Below, piece after piece: positions 9,241 to 17,005 of a DNA stretch of 29,334 nt. This DNA is from a bacterium (GTDB taxonomy: Bacteria; UBA9089; CG2-30-40-21; SBAY01), in contig JBFLYA010000023.1 of assembly GCA_040757115.1 (NCBI GenBank), forward strand, positions 1-29,334, written 5' to 3'. The notes beneath the pieces were generated by a model. That model had not been told where the DNA came from, ran no database searches, and saw only the letters and a program-made list of their open reading frames with translations. Both the position numbers and the translations under genes were made by a program. Numbering within the stretch: the stretch's first letter is position 1; each line of letters starts with the position of its first letter.

Positions 9241-9474
9241 GTAACCGTTCAGATAGTAATTCACCGCAGAGGGACAGAGAAGACATGGAAATAAATCAGA
9301 TAACAGAAAAGATTAGGTAATACATAAAACATCAAAACCAAATTTGTTAATCAATCATGATATGTCGGTTCTTAAAAGCTTGCCCTGATGAAAATCAGGG
9401 ATGGAATAAAGTGTGTGGTAAATAGTTTTTTATTTTTTTCTCTGCGTCTCTGTGTCTCTGCGGTGAACGGTTAC
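9241..9474. mobile_element. IS66-type MITE with 8-bp target duplication CTGAAATG
   Basis: A 234-bp element with ends GTAACCGTTCA and TGAACGGTTAC, flanked by CTGAAATG at 9233-9240 and 9475-9482, an exact target duplication. Inside are CACCGCAGAGGGACAGAG and the complementary TCTCTGCGTCTCTGTG, and a small hairpin CCCTGATGAAAATCAGGG. It belongs to the same subfamily as 23348-23653. It separates argJ from tyrA; no gene is seen in 9071-9535. Confidence 0.9.
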
Positions 9475-9535
9475 CTGAAATGGAGTATTGGAGATAATTC
9501 TATCACTCCCTTACTCCAATTCTCCCTCACTCTAA

Positions 9536-10387
9536 CTAAATTTGCTCTCTAAAATTTTTGACTTCTTCAAATTCTTTTATTAATACTTCTGAATTAGTAT
9601 TTTTAATCAAATCTTCCCATTTCTCAAGGATTTTTTTAAAATTATCAATAGATTTTAAAAGTTCCTCTTGATTGGTCAGGCAAATATCTCGCCACATCAC
9701 CGGATGACTGGCGGCTATTCGGGTTGTATCTTTAAATCCAGAGGCTAATAGCGATATGATTTTTTTATCCTGCATTTTTATTAAATCAACTAAGGCTGTG
9801 GCGATGATATGAGGTAGATGACTTGAGTAAGCAATTAATTCATCGTGTAGTTCTGGGGACATTTCTACTACCTTTGCTCCAATACCTTCCCATAACAAGC
9901 GAACAGTTGATATTGCCTTACCATTAGTTTGAGGAATAGGAGTGATGACACAGGTTGCTCCTTCAAATAAGTCAGGTTTTGCGACCTCAATTCCAGACTC
10001 CTCTGAGCCGGCTAAAGGATGTGCACCAACAAAATGTATCTCACCAGAACTAAAGGACGGGGTAAGTTTTCTTACAATTTTTTGCTTGGTGCTCCCAACA
10101 TCCATAACAATAGTTCCCATCTTTAAATAAGGCACCATCTGGTTAGCGATGTCCATAATCGAATTAACCGGGACGGCTAAAATAACTAAATCTACCTTTT
10201 TTACCCCAAAGTAAATATCAGTTACAATTGAGTCAACGGCGCCTAATTTTAATGCCTGTTGTAATTTTTCTTCTCGGCGGCCAATACCAATTATATTTTG
10301 AACTAAATTAGCCTTTTTTAAAGCCAATCCTAATGAGCCGCCAATTAATCCGACGCCAATTATGGCTATTGATTTTATCCCTTCCAT
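9536..10387 (-). CDS. tyrA: Prephenate dehydrogenase
   Basis: Oxidatively decarboxylates prephenate to 4-hydroxyphenylpyruvate in tyrosine synthesis. The N-terminal Rossmann domain opens with IAIIGVGLIGGSLGLALKK (GxGxxG for NAD(P)). VILAVPV, VMDVGSTKQKIV and FVGAHPLAGSEESG, with the catalytic-region histidine in GAHP, follow, then ELHDELIAYSSHLPHIIATAL with the conserved SHLPH. Length (283 residues) suits a monofunctional enzyme without a chorismate mutase or ACT domain. I chose the ATG at 10387 because AGGGGATAGTGAG precedes it well; an in-frame ATG at 10414 overlaps the PIG-L stop by 4 nt (ATGA) and is a possible coupled start nine codons earlier. It is cotranscribed with the PIG-L gene. 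Arogenate use cannot be excluded. Confidence 0.94.
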   Translation of the reverse strand: MEGIKSIAIIGVGLIGGSLGLALKKANLVQNIIGIGRREEKLQQALKLGAVDSIVTDIYFGVKKVDLVILAVPVNSIMDIANQMVPYLKMGTIVMDVGSTKQKIVRKLTPSFSSGEIHFVGAHPLAGSEESGIEVAKPDLFEGATCVITPIPQTNGKAISTVRLLWEGIGAKVVEMSPELHDELIAYSSHLPHIIATALVDLIKMQDKKIISLLASGFKDTTRIAASHPVMWRDICLTNQEELLKSIDNFKKILEKWEDLIKNTNSEVLIKEFEEVKNFREQI

Positions 10388-10410
10388 CTCACTATCCCCT
10401 GTTCTTTCTC

Positions 10411-12120
10411 TCATAGAGCTTCAAACACCTCAATATTAAATAAACCTATGTTACTACCAATTGCCTCATCAACGGTAAATATTACCCAGGTAATATTGCG
10501 TGGTTTAAAAGTAAAGGCATTTCCCGTCCCATTATTTGATAAAGCACTTATGGGAATAGAACTACCATCACTAAAACTCATAGTTCCTTTTATTATCCTT
10601 TCACTATAGTCCTGTCTATCATATAAAATCACCCGATTTACCAAATGAGGTTCTTTCCAGATTAATTTAAGATATGGTCTTGAAACTGAACCCGTTGATA
10701 CCCATTTATCACGGTTGCCTTCATCCTTTGTTTGCCCATTGCGAACAATTCCTGATGAGACTGAAATACTTGCATATTGAGCAATGTTAGCTGGATAAAC
10801 CTCAAATTCTGCTAAACCACTATTCAACCCCTTGCAGGAGTCTATTACAAATTTGACCCATGAAATTCTTCTTGGTGGAAAAGTAATAACCGTTTCTGCA
10901 CTATTGTTTGGAAGTGCCCCAACCTTTATTTTTAATGTCTTATCGCTAAAAATAAGAGTCCCTCCAGTTATCCAGTCATCCAGATTCATTCTATCACGCA
11001 AAATTATTTTATCTATCAAATATGGCTTATCCCAATCTAACTTAATCCATGCACCCGTTCCTTCTGAATTACTTACCCATTCATGGAGATAGTTTTCAGG
11101 GTTGTAAAAAACATCAACCATTCCATCAACGGCTTTAGTCCCTAATTGGGTAGTAGAGGTATTTTCTGATGAAACAGTAACAGTAGATAGAAAAGCAATA
11201 TTTGAAAAATCACGCAGCCAAAAGATTTCATCAGATTTAACAAATGAATAATGATAGTCGTTGACTTTAGATGTATGACAATGAATTGCCTTATACTTTA
11301 AATTTACCGTTGGGTCATTAAGGGGAGTTTTAAGCATAGCAGGTGGAACAGATATATGATGAATATCAGACCATTTTCGAGGTGTCAGTATCCCAAGCGT
11401 AGTTGGACAGGTAAATGGGACAACTTGATGGACATCTAAATTTCTCGCAGGCCATTTGTCATCTCCACTCACTGAATGCACAATAGCCGCATAAACTTTT
11501 GGAGAATAGGAAGGCATTTGCCTTTTTATCGACACTATTGATTCCACAACAAATTGATGAACTCCCTGATGGTCACGATGTAAATCATGTAATCTTGTAG
11601 TATAGATAGTTTCTGGTAATTCTTCTTTTAATATTGATTTAATAGCTTTTTTAAGGTTCTTTTTGGTAAGTAATGCTGGTTCGCCAAACTTAGTTGTAAA
11701 GTAATCAGGATGGTCAGGTAATCCATAAGTATAATTCCAATTTTCTCTATGAGGTAAGTAAATTAGCGTATTTTCATTAGATTTATCAAATAAATCTCGT
11801 ATGGTAGCCGCTCTATATCCTAAAAAATAAATATCATTTGGATTTAACCCTAAAGTAGCCAGACCGTTAATTGATTCCTGTAAGGCAATACGACCTTGCT
11901 CTTTTGTATCAGGGTCACCATTGGTAACTATTACCACTTTAATACGGTCACCGTCGTTGACGGCACAATTTATAATACCAGCCGTCATTAAAACTTCATC
12001 ATCAGGATGAGGTGAAAATACGACAATGTTTTTGGAAAGACAGTTACCGGTAATTAAAAGAAACCAACATAGAAAAAAAGTTCTTATCTTTACCATTTTG
12101 TAATCAAAAGAAAGAAACAT
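10411..12120 (-). CDS. Secreted PIG-L (LmbE-type) deacetylase with two discoidin-like domains
   Basis: A 569-residue exported protein. A signal peptide lies within residues about 9-29 (MVKIRTFFLCWFLLITGNCLS). The PIG-L zinc deacetylase domain follows, with FSPHPDDEVLMTAG (the AHPDDE metal motif) and the later metal histidine in LHDLHRDHQGVHQF. Enzymes of this fold remove N-acetyl groups from GlcNAc-type substrates. The last 240 residues hold two similar beta-rich repeats (KAVDG...WIKLDWDKPYLIDKIILRDR and KWVSTG...LKLIWKEPHLVNRVILYDR), which look like F5/8-type discoidin carbohydrate-binding domains. Start 12120 is supported by GAGGAAG nine nt upstream and by a promoter at 12143-12171; 12096 is the alternative. 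The longer frame to 12207 crosses the promoter and MITE. Extracellular glycan processing is inferred. Confidence 0.88.
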   Translation of the reverse strand: MFLSFDYKMVKIRTFFLCWFLLITGNCLSKNIVVFSPHPDDEVLMTAGIINCAVNDGDRIKVVIVTNGDPDTKEQGRIALQESINGLATLGLNPNDIYFLGYRAATIRDLFDKSNENTLIYLPHRENWNYTYGLPDHPDYFTTKFGEPALLTKKNLKKAIKSILKEELPETIYTTRLHDLHRDHQGVHQFVVESIVSIKRQMPSYSPKVYAAIVHSVSGDDKWPARNLDVHQVVPFTCPTTLGILTPRKWSDIHHISVPPAMLKTPLNDPTVNLKYKAIHCHTSKVNDYHYSFVKSDEIFWLRDFSNIAFLSTVTVSSENTSTTQLGTKAVDGMVDVFYNPENYLHEWVSNSEGTGAWIKLDWDKPYLIDKIILRDRMNLDDWITGGTLIFSDKTLKIKVGALPNNSAETVITFPPRRISWVKFVIDSCKGLNSGLAEFEVYPANIAQYASISVSSGIVRNGQTKDEGNRDKWVSTGSVSRPYLKLIWKEPHLVNRVILYDRQDYSERIIKGTMSFSDGSSIPISALSNNGTGNAFTFKPRNITWVIFTVDEAIGSNIGLFNIEVFEAL

Positions 12121-12142
12121 AGATTTATCTTCCTCGGAACAT

Positions 12143-12171
12143 ATTTTAACACATAAAAAAACTTTTGGCAA
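12143..12171 (-). promoter_or_regulatory. Promoter of the PIG-L/tyrA unit
   Basis: On the minus strand TTGCCA (12171-12166), 17 bp, TAAAAT (12148-12143). The expected start of transcription leaves a leader of about 15-17 nt containing the Shine-Dalgarno GAGGAAG before ATG at 12120. Confidence 0.65.
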
Positions 12172-12183
12172 GAAAAATTTTTC

Positions 12184-12419
12184 GTAAGCGTTCAGGTGGT
12201 GTAACAAAAGGAGATGTGGAGATTAAGGAGATAGGGAGATATTATAAAAAAATTGAAATTAATAGAAACTAATAGAAATTTATGGAAATTTGTTGTTTTC
12301 CACAATCAATTTCTACCTATTTCTATAAATTTCAATCTATTTCTATTATCTTATCTCCATATCACTCTTATCTCCTTATCCCCTTTCTTACACTTTTGAT
12401 ATATAGCCTGAACGGTTAC
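12184..12419. mobile_element. 237-bp-family IS66-type MITE, copy 1
   Basis: A 236-bp element with ends GTAAGCGTTCAGG and CCTGAACGGTTAC. Nearly identical copies are at 25512-25748 (same orientation) and 16158-16394 (opposite). The interior folds on itself: ATAGAAATTTATGG...GTTGTTTTCCACAATC...CTATAAATTTCAATC. Flanks AATTTTTC and ATTTTTTT are only approximately alike. It sits between the divergent promoters of the PIG-L and ATPase genes; with those promoters it accounts for 12121-12462. Confidence 0.9.
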
Positions 12420-12428
12420 ATTTTTTTC

Positions 12429-12456
12429 TTGACAATTCCAAAAATATATGTAAAAT
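12429..12456 (+). promoter_or_regulatory. Promoter of the ATPase gene, probably giving a leaderless mRNA
   Basis: TTGACA (12429-12434), 16 bp, TAAAAT (12451-12456). Only 6 nt separate the -10 box from the ATG at 12463, so transcription should start at or next to the ATG. The promoter begins 10 bp beyond the MITE end. Confidence 0.65.
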
Positions 12457-12462
12457 GGAACT

Positions 12463-13599
12463 ATGTATTCCAGATTACTAAAACCGCCCGAAGATAAGAG
12501 TTTTTTTTTATTTGGTCCGCGTGGAACAGGAAAGACGACATGGGTCAAGTCAACCTTTGGCAATGCCCTTTATTTAGACCTACTGGAATCTGAATTATTT
12601 AATGACCTTATGGCTAATCCTAAAAGGCTTGAAAATTTTATCCCCAAAGATTTTAAAGACTGGATTATCGTAGATGAAGTCCAAAGGGTTCCTGAACTTC
12701 TAAATGAGATTCATCGACTGATTGAGAAATACAGGTATAAATTTATTTTGACAGGTTCAAGTGCGAGGAAATTGAGGAGAAAAGGACCAAATCTACTTGC
12801 TGGTAGAGCTTTACGATATTCTTTCCATCCCCTTACAGTCGCCGAACTCGGCAATGATTTTAATCTAAGCCATTCTTTAGTATATGGACAACTGCCTTGT
12901 GCTTATACGGAATCTGCTCCCCAAAAATATTTGGAAAGCTATGTTAAAACCTATTTGCAGGAAGAAATAGAACAGGAAGGATTAACCAGGAATTTAGGAG
13001 CATTTTATAGGTTTTTGGAATCTGCCAGTTTTTCACAAGCCTCTGTTTTAAATACCTCCTCAATAAGTCGTGATTGTGCGGTTGACCGTAAAGTAGTTGA
13101 AAATTATTTTACGATATTAGAAGATTTACTTATCGCCTATAAGGTGTTTGTTTTCACTAAAAGGGCAAAAAGGCGGCTTGTTTCTCATCCTAAATTTTAT
13201 TTTTTTGATGTTGGGGTCTATCGCACATTAAGGCCAAAAGGGCCTTTTGATATGCCAGAGGAAATTGAAGGACATGCGATGGAAACCTTACTGTTTCAAG
13301 AATTGAAGGCTATAAATGACTACCTTGATTTGGGCTATCAGATATTTTATTGGAGGACTTCCAACAATATTGAGGTAGATTTTGTCTTATATGGCGATAA
13401 GGGACTCAAGGCATTTGAAATAAAACGAACCAGAAAAATTACTCCCTCTTTGATTAGAGGACTAAAGGCATTTCTAAAAGATTATCCCCTCGCTAAAGCC
13501 TACTTTCTTTATGGTGGAGAACGCCGACTTTATGAAGGTGATATTGAAATCATTCCTATAGAAGAGGCAATGAAAAACCTTCCTTTGCTTCTTGGCTAA
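12463..13599 (+). CDS. AAA_14/DUF4143-family ATPase
   Basis: A 378-residue protein of the widespread bacterial and archaeal family pairing an N-terminal AAA ATPase (AAA_14) with a C-terminal DUF4143 domain. Walker A is GPRGTGKT at 18-25, Walker B is WIIVDEVQ at 67-74, and a sensor-like FILTGSSARKLRR follows. The C-terminal part has NIEVDFVLYGDKGLKAFEIKR, the E-V-D-F...E-x-K pattern of a PD-(D/E)xK-like nuclease fold typical of DUF4143. Cellular role is not established; these genes are usually solitary and horizontally mobile. It is the only clear plus-strand full-length gene in the window, bounded by a MITE on one side and convergent with the glycosyltransferase 15 bp downstream. There is no good Shine-Dalgarno, consistent with a leaderless mRNA. 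Confidence 0.9.
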   Translation: MYSRLLKPPEDKSFFLFGPRGTGKTTWVKSTFGNALYLDLLESELFNDLMANPKRLENFIPKDFKDWIIVDEVQRVPELLNEIHRLIEKYRYKFILTGSSARKLRRKGPNLLAGRALRYSFHPLTVAELGNDFNLSHSLVYGQLPCAYTESAPQKYLESYVKTYLQEEIEQEGLTRNLGAFYRFLESASFSQASVLNTSSISRDCAVDRKVVENYFTILEDLLIAYKVFVFTKRAKRRLVSHPKFYFFDVGVYRTLRPKGPFDMPEEIEGHAMETLLFQELKAINDYLDLGYQIFYWRTSNNIEVDFVLYGDKGLKAFEIKRTRKITPSLIRGLKAFLKDYPLAKAYFLYGGERRLYEGDIEIIPIEEAMKNLPLLLG

Positions 13600-13614
13600 T
13601 TATACAGGTTTTGG

Positions 13615-14961
13615 TTAATAAGTGTAAGAAAAGGATTCACAATAATATCTAATCAGTTCATCTAATCTCTTTACCTGTTTTTCCCTCGAGAAATTGCTGA
13701 TAAAATCATCATCAGGAGAAATCCTTACCTCATCTTTAATTATAGCATTTATGCTTTGTTCTATTAGCCTCGTATTATCACCGCAAAAAATGCCTAAACC
13801 AGTTTTTTGCAATATACCTCCTACATAAGAAGAAGGACTTATTCCCAGACAAAGAATAGGTTTTCTTAATGCCATATACTCAAATAATTTTGCGGTCAGA
13901 ACACCGTCGTTTTCTTTATCTCTTTCAATAAAAAGCAAAACATCCGCCTTCTTCTGCTCAGAGAGGGCATCTTTAGTAGAAAGAAACCCTTTATATTTTA
14001 TAATATCTTTTGTGTTAGGATATTTATCAAAAAACTTATCAAGAATAACCTTTGTCTCATAAGCACCATAAAATGATATCTCTACTTTATCTTTTAAATA
14101 GGTATAATTTTTATCTATGACCTCAAACAGTCTTTTGGGATTACTTCTCCTCTCATAAAGAGTCCCTGTATAAATAATAGTCTTCTTTGATTCAGGAAAA
14201 TCATCTACCCTTATCTCTCTTAACAATTCCTCATCATAACCATTTTCTATAACGAATATATCTTTTGTCTTTTGTGGATATTTTTCTTGTAGCCACTGCT
14301 TCAATATCTCCGAAACGACAATAATTACATCTGAATGATTAATACATTTTCGTTCTAAAAAACCTTCCGTAAGAGTAAATGGAAACAATCCAGAATGGAC
14401 AGGATTTTGTGTCCATAAATCACGGAAATCTTGAATCCAAAGAATATCCTTAAATCTTTTTTTTAAAGCCAAGCCCACCAAATTGCCTACAGGAGGAGGG
14501 GAGTTGGTGATAATAATCTTTATATCATGTTCTTGAATTAGCATTTTAGCCTTTTTATAAGCTTGAAAAAACCATAAATCAGAGAAAGTAGGCATCCGGG
14601 TAGTACCAAACAAAATACCTCTACTTGATAAATACCTATTAAGTATTCTTAATCCTTTATCCAGCAATAACTCAATTAATCGTTTTTTATGGGAACCACC
14701 AAATTCATTACTTATCGGTCCCTGCACCTTAAATATCCTTTTAATCAAACTTCTGGGATCAAAGTATCTCAATCTATATGACTGAAAAGCAGAGCAATCA
14801 ACCACAAAATTTTTCGTTCTTTCATCATCAGGAGTATCGGCAGTAAGGATACTAACTTTATGCCCAAGTCTTTTGAGATATTTAGCCCAGGTATATACCC
14901 GTCTACAACCCGTTGAATTCAAAGGTGGAAAGATGTAACTAATAATAAGAATATTTGCCAT
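13615..14961 (-). CDS. GT4-type glycosyltransferase
   Basis: A 448-residue GT-B-fold glycosyltransferase. The N-terminal domain begins ILIISYIFPPLNSTGCRRVYTWAKYLKRLGHKVSILT, the usual acceptor-side Rossmann start. The C-terminal donor domain has TIIYTGTLYERRSNP and then NDGVLTAKLFEYMALRKPILCLG, the position of the E-x7-E nucleotide-sugar motif in family GT4. No signal peptide or clear membrane helix; it probably acts on the cytoplasmic face on a surface polysaccharide or lipid-linked glycan. Its Shine-Dalgarno (AAGGAGC) lies inside the end of the upstream glycosyltransferase, 4 bp away, so the two are coupled. Sugar specificity cannot be read. Confidence 0.9.
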   Translation of the reverse strand: MANILIISYIFPPLNSTGCRRVYTWAKYLKRLGHKVSILTADTPDDERTKNFVVDCSAFQSYRLRYFDPRSLIKRIFKVQGPISNEFGGSHKKRLIELLLDKGLRILNRYLSSRGILFGTTRMPTFSDLWFFQAYKKAKMLIQEHDIKIIITNSPPPVGNLVGLALKKRFKDILWIQDFRDLWTQNPVHSGLFPFTLTEGFLERKCINHSDVIIVVSEILKQWLQEKYPQKTKDIFVIENGYDEELLREIRVDDFPESKKTIIYTGTLYERRSNPKRLFEVIDKNYTYLKDKVEISFYGAYETKVILDKFFDKYPNTKDIIKYKGFLSTKDALSEQKKADVLLFIERDKENDGVLTAKLFEYMALRKPILCLGISPSSYVGGILQKTGLGIFCGDNTRLIEQSINAIIKDEVRISPDDDFISNFSREKQVKRLDELIRYYCESFSYTY

Positions 14962-14965
14962 TTCT

Positions 14966-16102
14966 TTAGTTGCTCCTTTTTGTAAATAATTCTAAAAGTG
15001 TCTTAGCGGTCTTTTCCCAGGAAAATAACTGCACTCGTTCTAATCCCTTTTGGATAAGATTTTCTTTTAGGTTGATGTCAGTTAAACCTCTATATATTCC
15101 TTCACTTATTTCTTGAATATTTAACGGCTCTACAAAAATAGCCGCATCATTTAAAATCTCTTTAAAAATAGGAATATTAGAGACTAAAACAGGACATCCA
15201 CAAGCCATTGCCTCTAAGGGTGGAAAGCCAAATCCTTCATACAGAGAAGGAAAAATAAATAACTCAGCCCCATTATATAACTTAACCAAATCCTCTTGAG
15301 GAACATAATTTAAAAATTTAACTTCTGCAGGAGAAAATTTTAGTTTTTTATAAATTCTATAAATTGACGAATTTTGCCAACCTTTTCCTCCAGCAATAAG
15401 AAGGGGATAGTTTAGTTGTGGATAATTTCTTCTAAATAAGGCATAGGCTTTAAGTAAATTCTCAATATTTTTCCTTGGCTCTATAGTCGATACTGTCAAG
15501 AGATAATCTGTAGAGGTATGAAATTTGTCAGCAATATATTGTTTGGTCTGGGTTTTAGGAAGAGGACGAAATTCTTTTTGACAAATACCAGGATAAGCAT
15601 ATTTGATTTTATTTCGAAGTTTTGGAAATTTATCTTTTATTTCTAATGCCACAGATTCCGAAATGGTAATAATTTGATGTGCCTTTAAAAGAGAGGTTTT
15701 AAAAAACAAAGGAAAGATAATACGATTATCCCATTTTAGTGTTGATGGATAATAATAATAGGTTAAATCATAAACAGTTAATATTGTCTTGACACGAGAA
15801 GGAAGGTTTATAGGTAAAATAGATTCAGTTGCCCAGAAGATGTCAATAGCATCTTTTCTTAAGTCATTGTTGGCGTTAAACTGCATCCAGCAGGTAGCCA
15901 TAGTGTTTAACCTGCCCTTTTTTATTCGCAAATGCCAGGAGGAAGGAACCTCTTCAAAAGGAATTTGTAAGGAATTGGGTGCATATAAAAAATATTGATT
16001 CTCATCATCTATCTTATGTAACTGTTTAATGATATTGTATAAATAAACACTTGTTCCTGTAAATTTTCTGGCTAAAGGATATGCAGATATACCGATTTTC
16101 AT
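14966..16102 (-). CDS. GT4-type glycosyltransferase
   Basis: A 378-residue glycosyltransferase with the classic GT4 C-terminal signature FPSLYEGFGFPPLEAMACGCPVL (E-x7-E) near residues 285-310, preceded by LLTVSTIEPRKNIENLLKAY, the donor-domain start common in mannosyl- and rhamnosyltransferase-like members. The N-terminus MKIGISAYPLARKFTGTSVYLYNII is the glycine-rich acceptor loop. Start 16102 is preferred over 16123 because GGGGGGAGG lies 4 nt before it. First gene of a two-gene glycosyltransferase unit for a surface or secreted glycan. Upstream lie a solitary TIR-like GTAAGCGTTCAG and the MITE at 16158-16394. Sugar specificity is unknown. Confidence 0.92.
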   Translation of the reverse strand: MKIGISAYPLARKFTGTSVYLYNIIKQLHKIDDENQYFLYAPNSLQIPFEEVPSSWHLRIKKGRLNTMATCWMQFNANNDLRKDAIDIFWATESILPINLPSRVKTILTVYDLTYYYYPSTLKWDNRIIFPLFFKTSLLKAHQIITISESVALEIKDKFPKLRNKIKYAYPGICQKEFRPLPKTQTKQYIADKFHTSTDYLLTVSTIEPRKNIENLLKAYALFRRNYPQLNYPLLIAGGKGWQNSSIYRIYKKLKFSPAEVKFLNYVPQEDLVKLYNGAELFIFPSLYEGFGFPPLEAMACGCPVLVSNIPIFKEILNDAAIFVEPLNIQEISEGIYRGLTDINLKENLIQKGLERVQLFSWEKTAKTLLELFTKRSN

Positions 16103-16157
16103 TAGACCTCCCCCCATAAGCATCTTTTGTAAGCGTTCAGTTGATATAAGAAAAGGA

Positions 16158-16394
16158 GTAACCGTTCAGGCTATATATCAAAAGTGTAAGAAAGGGGATA
16201 AGGAGATAAGAGTGATATGGAGATAAGATAATAGAAATAGATTGAAATTTATAGAAATAGGTAGAAATTGATTGTGGAAAACAACAAATTTCCATAAATT
16301 TCTATTAGTTTCTATTAATTTCAATTTTTTTAATAATATCTCCCTATCTCCTTAATCTCCACATCTCCTTTTGTTACACCACCTGAACGCTTAC
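16158..16394. mobile_element. 237-bp-family IS66-type MITE, copy 2 (inverted), target duplication GAAAAGGA
   Basis: A 237-bp element, reverse complement of the copies at 12184 and 25512, flanked by GAAAAGGA at 16150-16157 and 16395-16402, an exact 8-bp target duplication. A lone terminus GTAAGCGTTCAG at 16129-16140 beside it suggests repeated insertions here. The rest of 16395-16520 is AG-rich low-complexity sequence without a gene. Confidence 0.92.
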
Positions 16395-16520
16395 GAAAAG
16401 GAGATGGGAAGATTACGAAAAGGAGATTAAGAGATTAGGGAAAAAGATTAATATAATTCCACTTTACTTAACTTCTCAATATCTCCATATATCTCTCTCT
16501 TTATCTCCTTATCCCCTTTT

Positions 16521-17005
16521 GTAACTATTCAGCCACAGATGGGCACGGATGAAACACTGAAAAATTCGTAATCCGTGTCCGTAATCAGGTTGAAGGCTGA
16601 AGGATTTTTCTCTTTCTGACTTTTGTTTTCTATCCTTCTTGATTCTCTGCCAGTGGAGGAAGATTCCACCCCCTTAATCCCCCGCCAGCGGGGGAGAATC
16701 CACCCCCTAACCCCCGCCCTTATCGTTACCCATAAGTTTTACTGGACAATGTTACATTCATTCACAATTCGCAATTCACCATTCACAATTCACAATTTCT
16801 TCCCTAAATCTTCTTAAAATGGTGAATGGTGAATTGTCAATTGTGAATTGTGAATTATTACTCTTCACGGTGTCCAGTAAAAATTGTGGGACATGCTAAG
16901 AACCCCCGCCAGCGGGGGACAACCCGCCTCTGCCCTCTGCCCTCTGCCCTCTGCCCTCTGTATTTATCCGTGTTTATCCGTATCAATCAGTGGCTGAATA
17001 GTTAC
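16521..17005. repeat. Composite 485-bp element with GTAACTATTCAGCCAC ends and a nested inverted repeat
   Basis: Same outer termini as 4276-4502, but twice as long. Inside are a near-perfect 24-bp inverted repeat (16763-16786 with 16822-16845), an outer nested pair AAGTTTTACTGGACA (from 16734) and TGTCCAGTAAAAATT (from 16871), GCCAGCGGGGG palindromes, and about five tandem copies of CCCTCTG near 16926-16960. The right end overlaps the last codons and stop of the Type IIG gene. No coding sequence other than that overlap is seen between 16103 and 16982. Confidence 0.8.

Noticed and set aside
16640-16960. Clustered direct repeats that might suggest a CRISPR array
   Set aside because: They are short inverted and tandem repeats (GCCAGCGGGGG, CCCTCTG) without regular unique spacers; no cas genes nearby.
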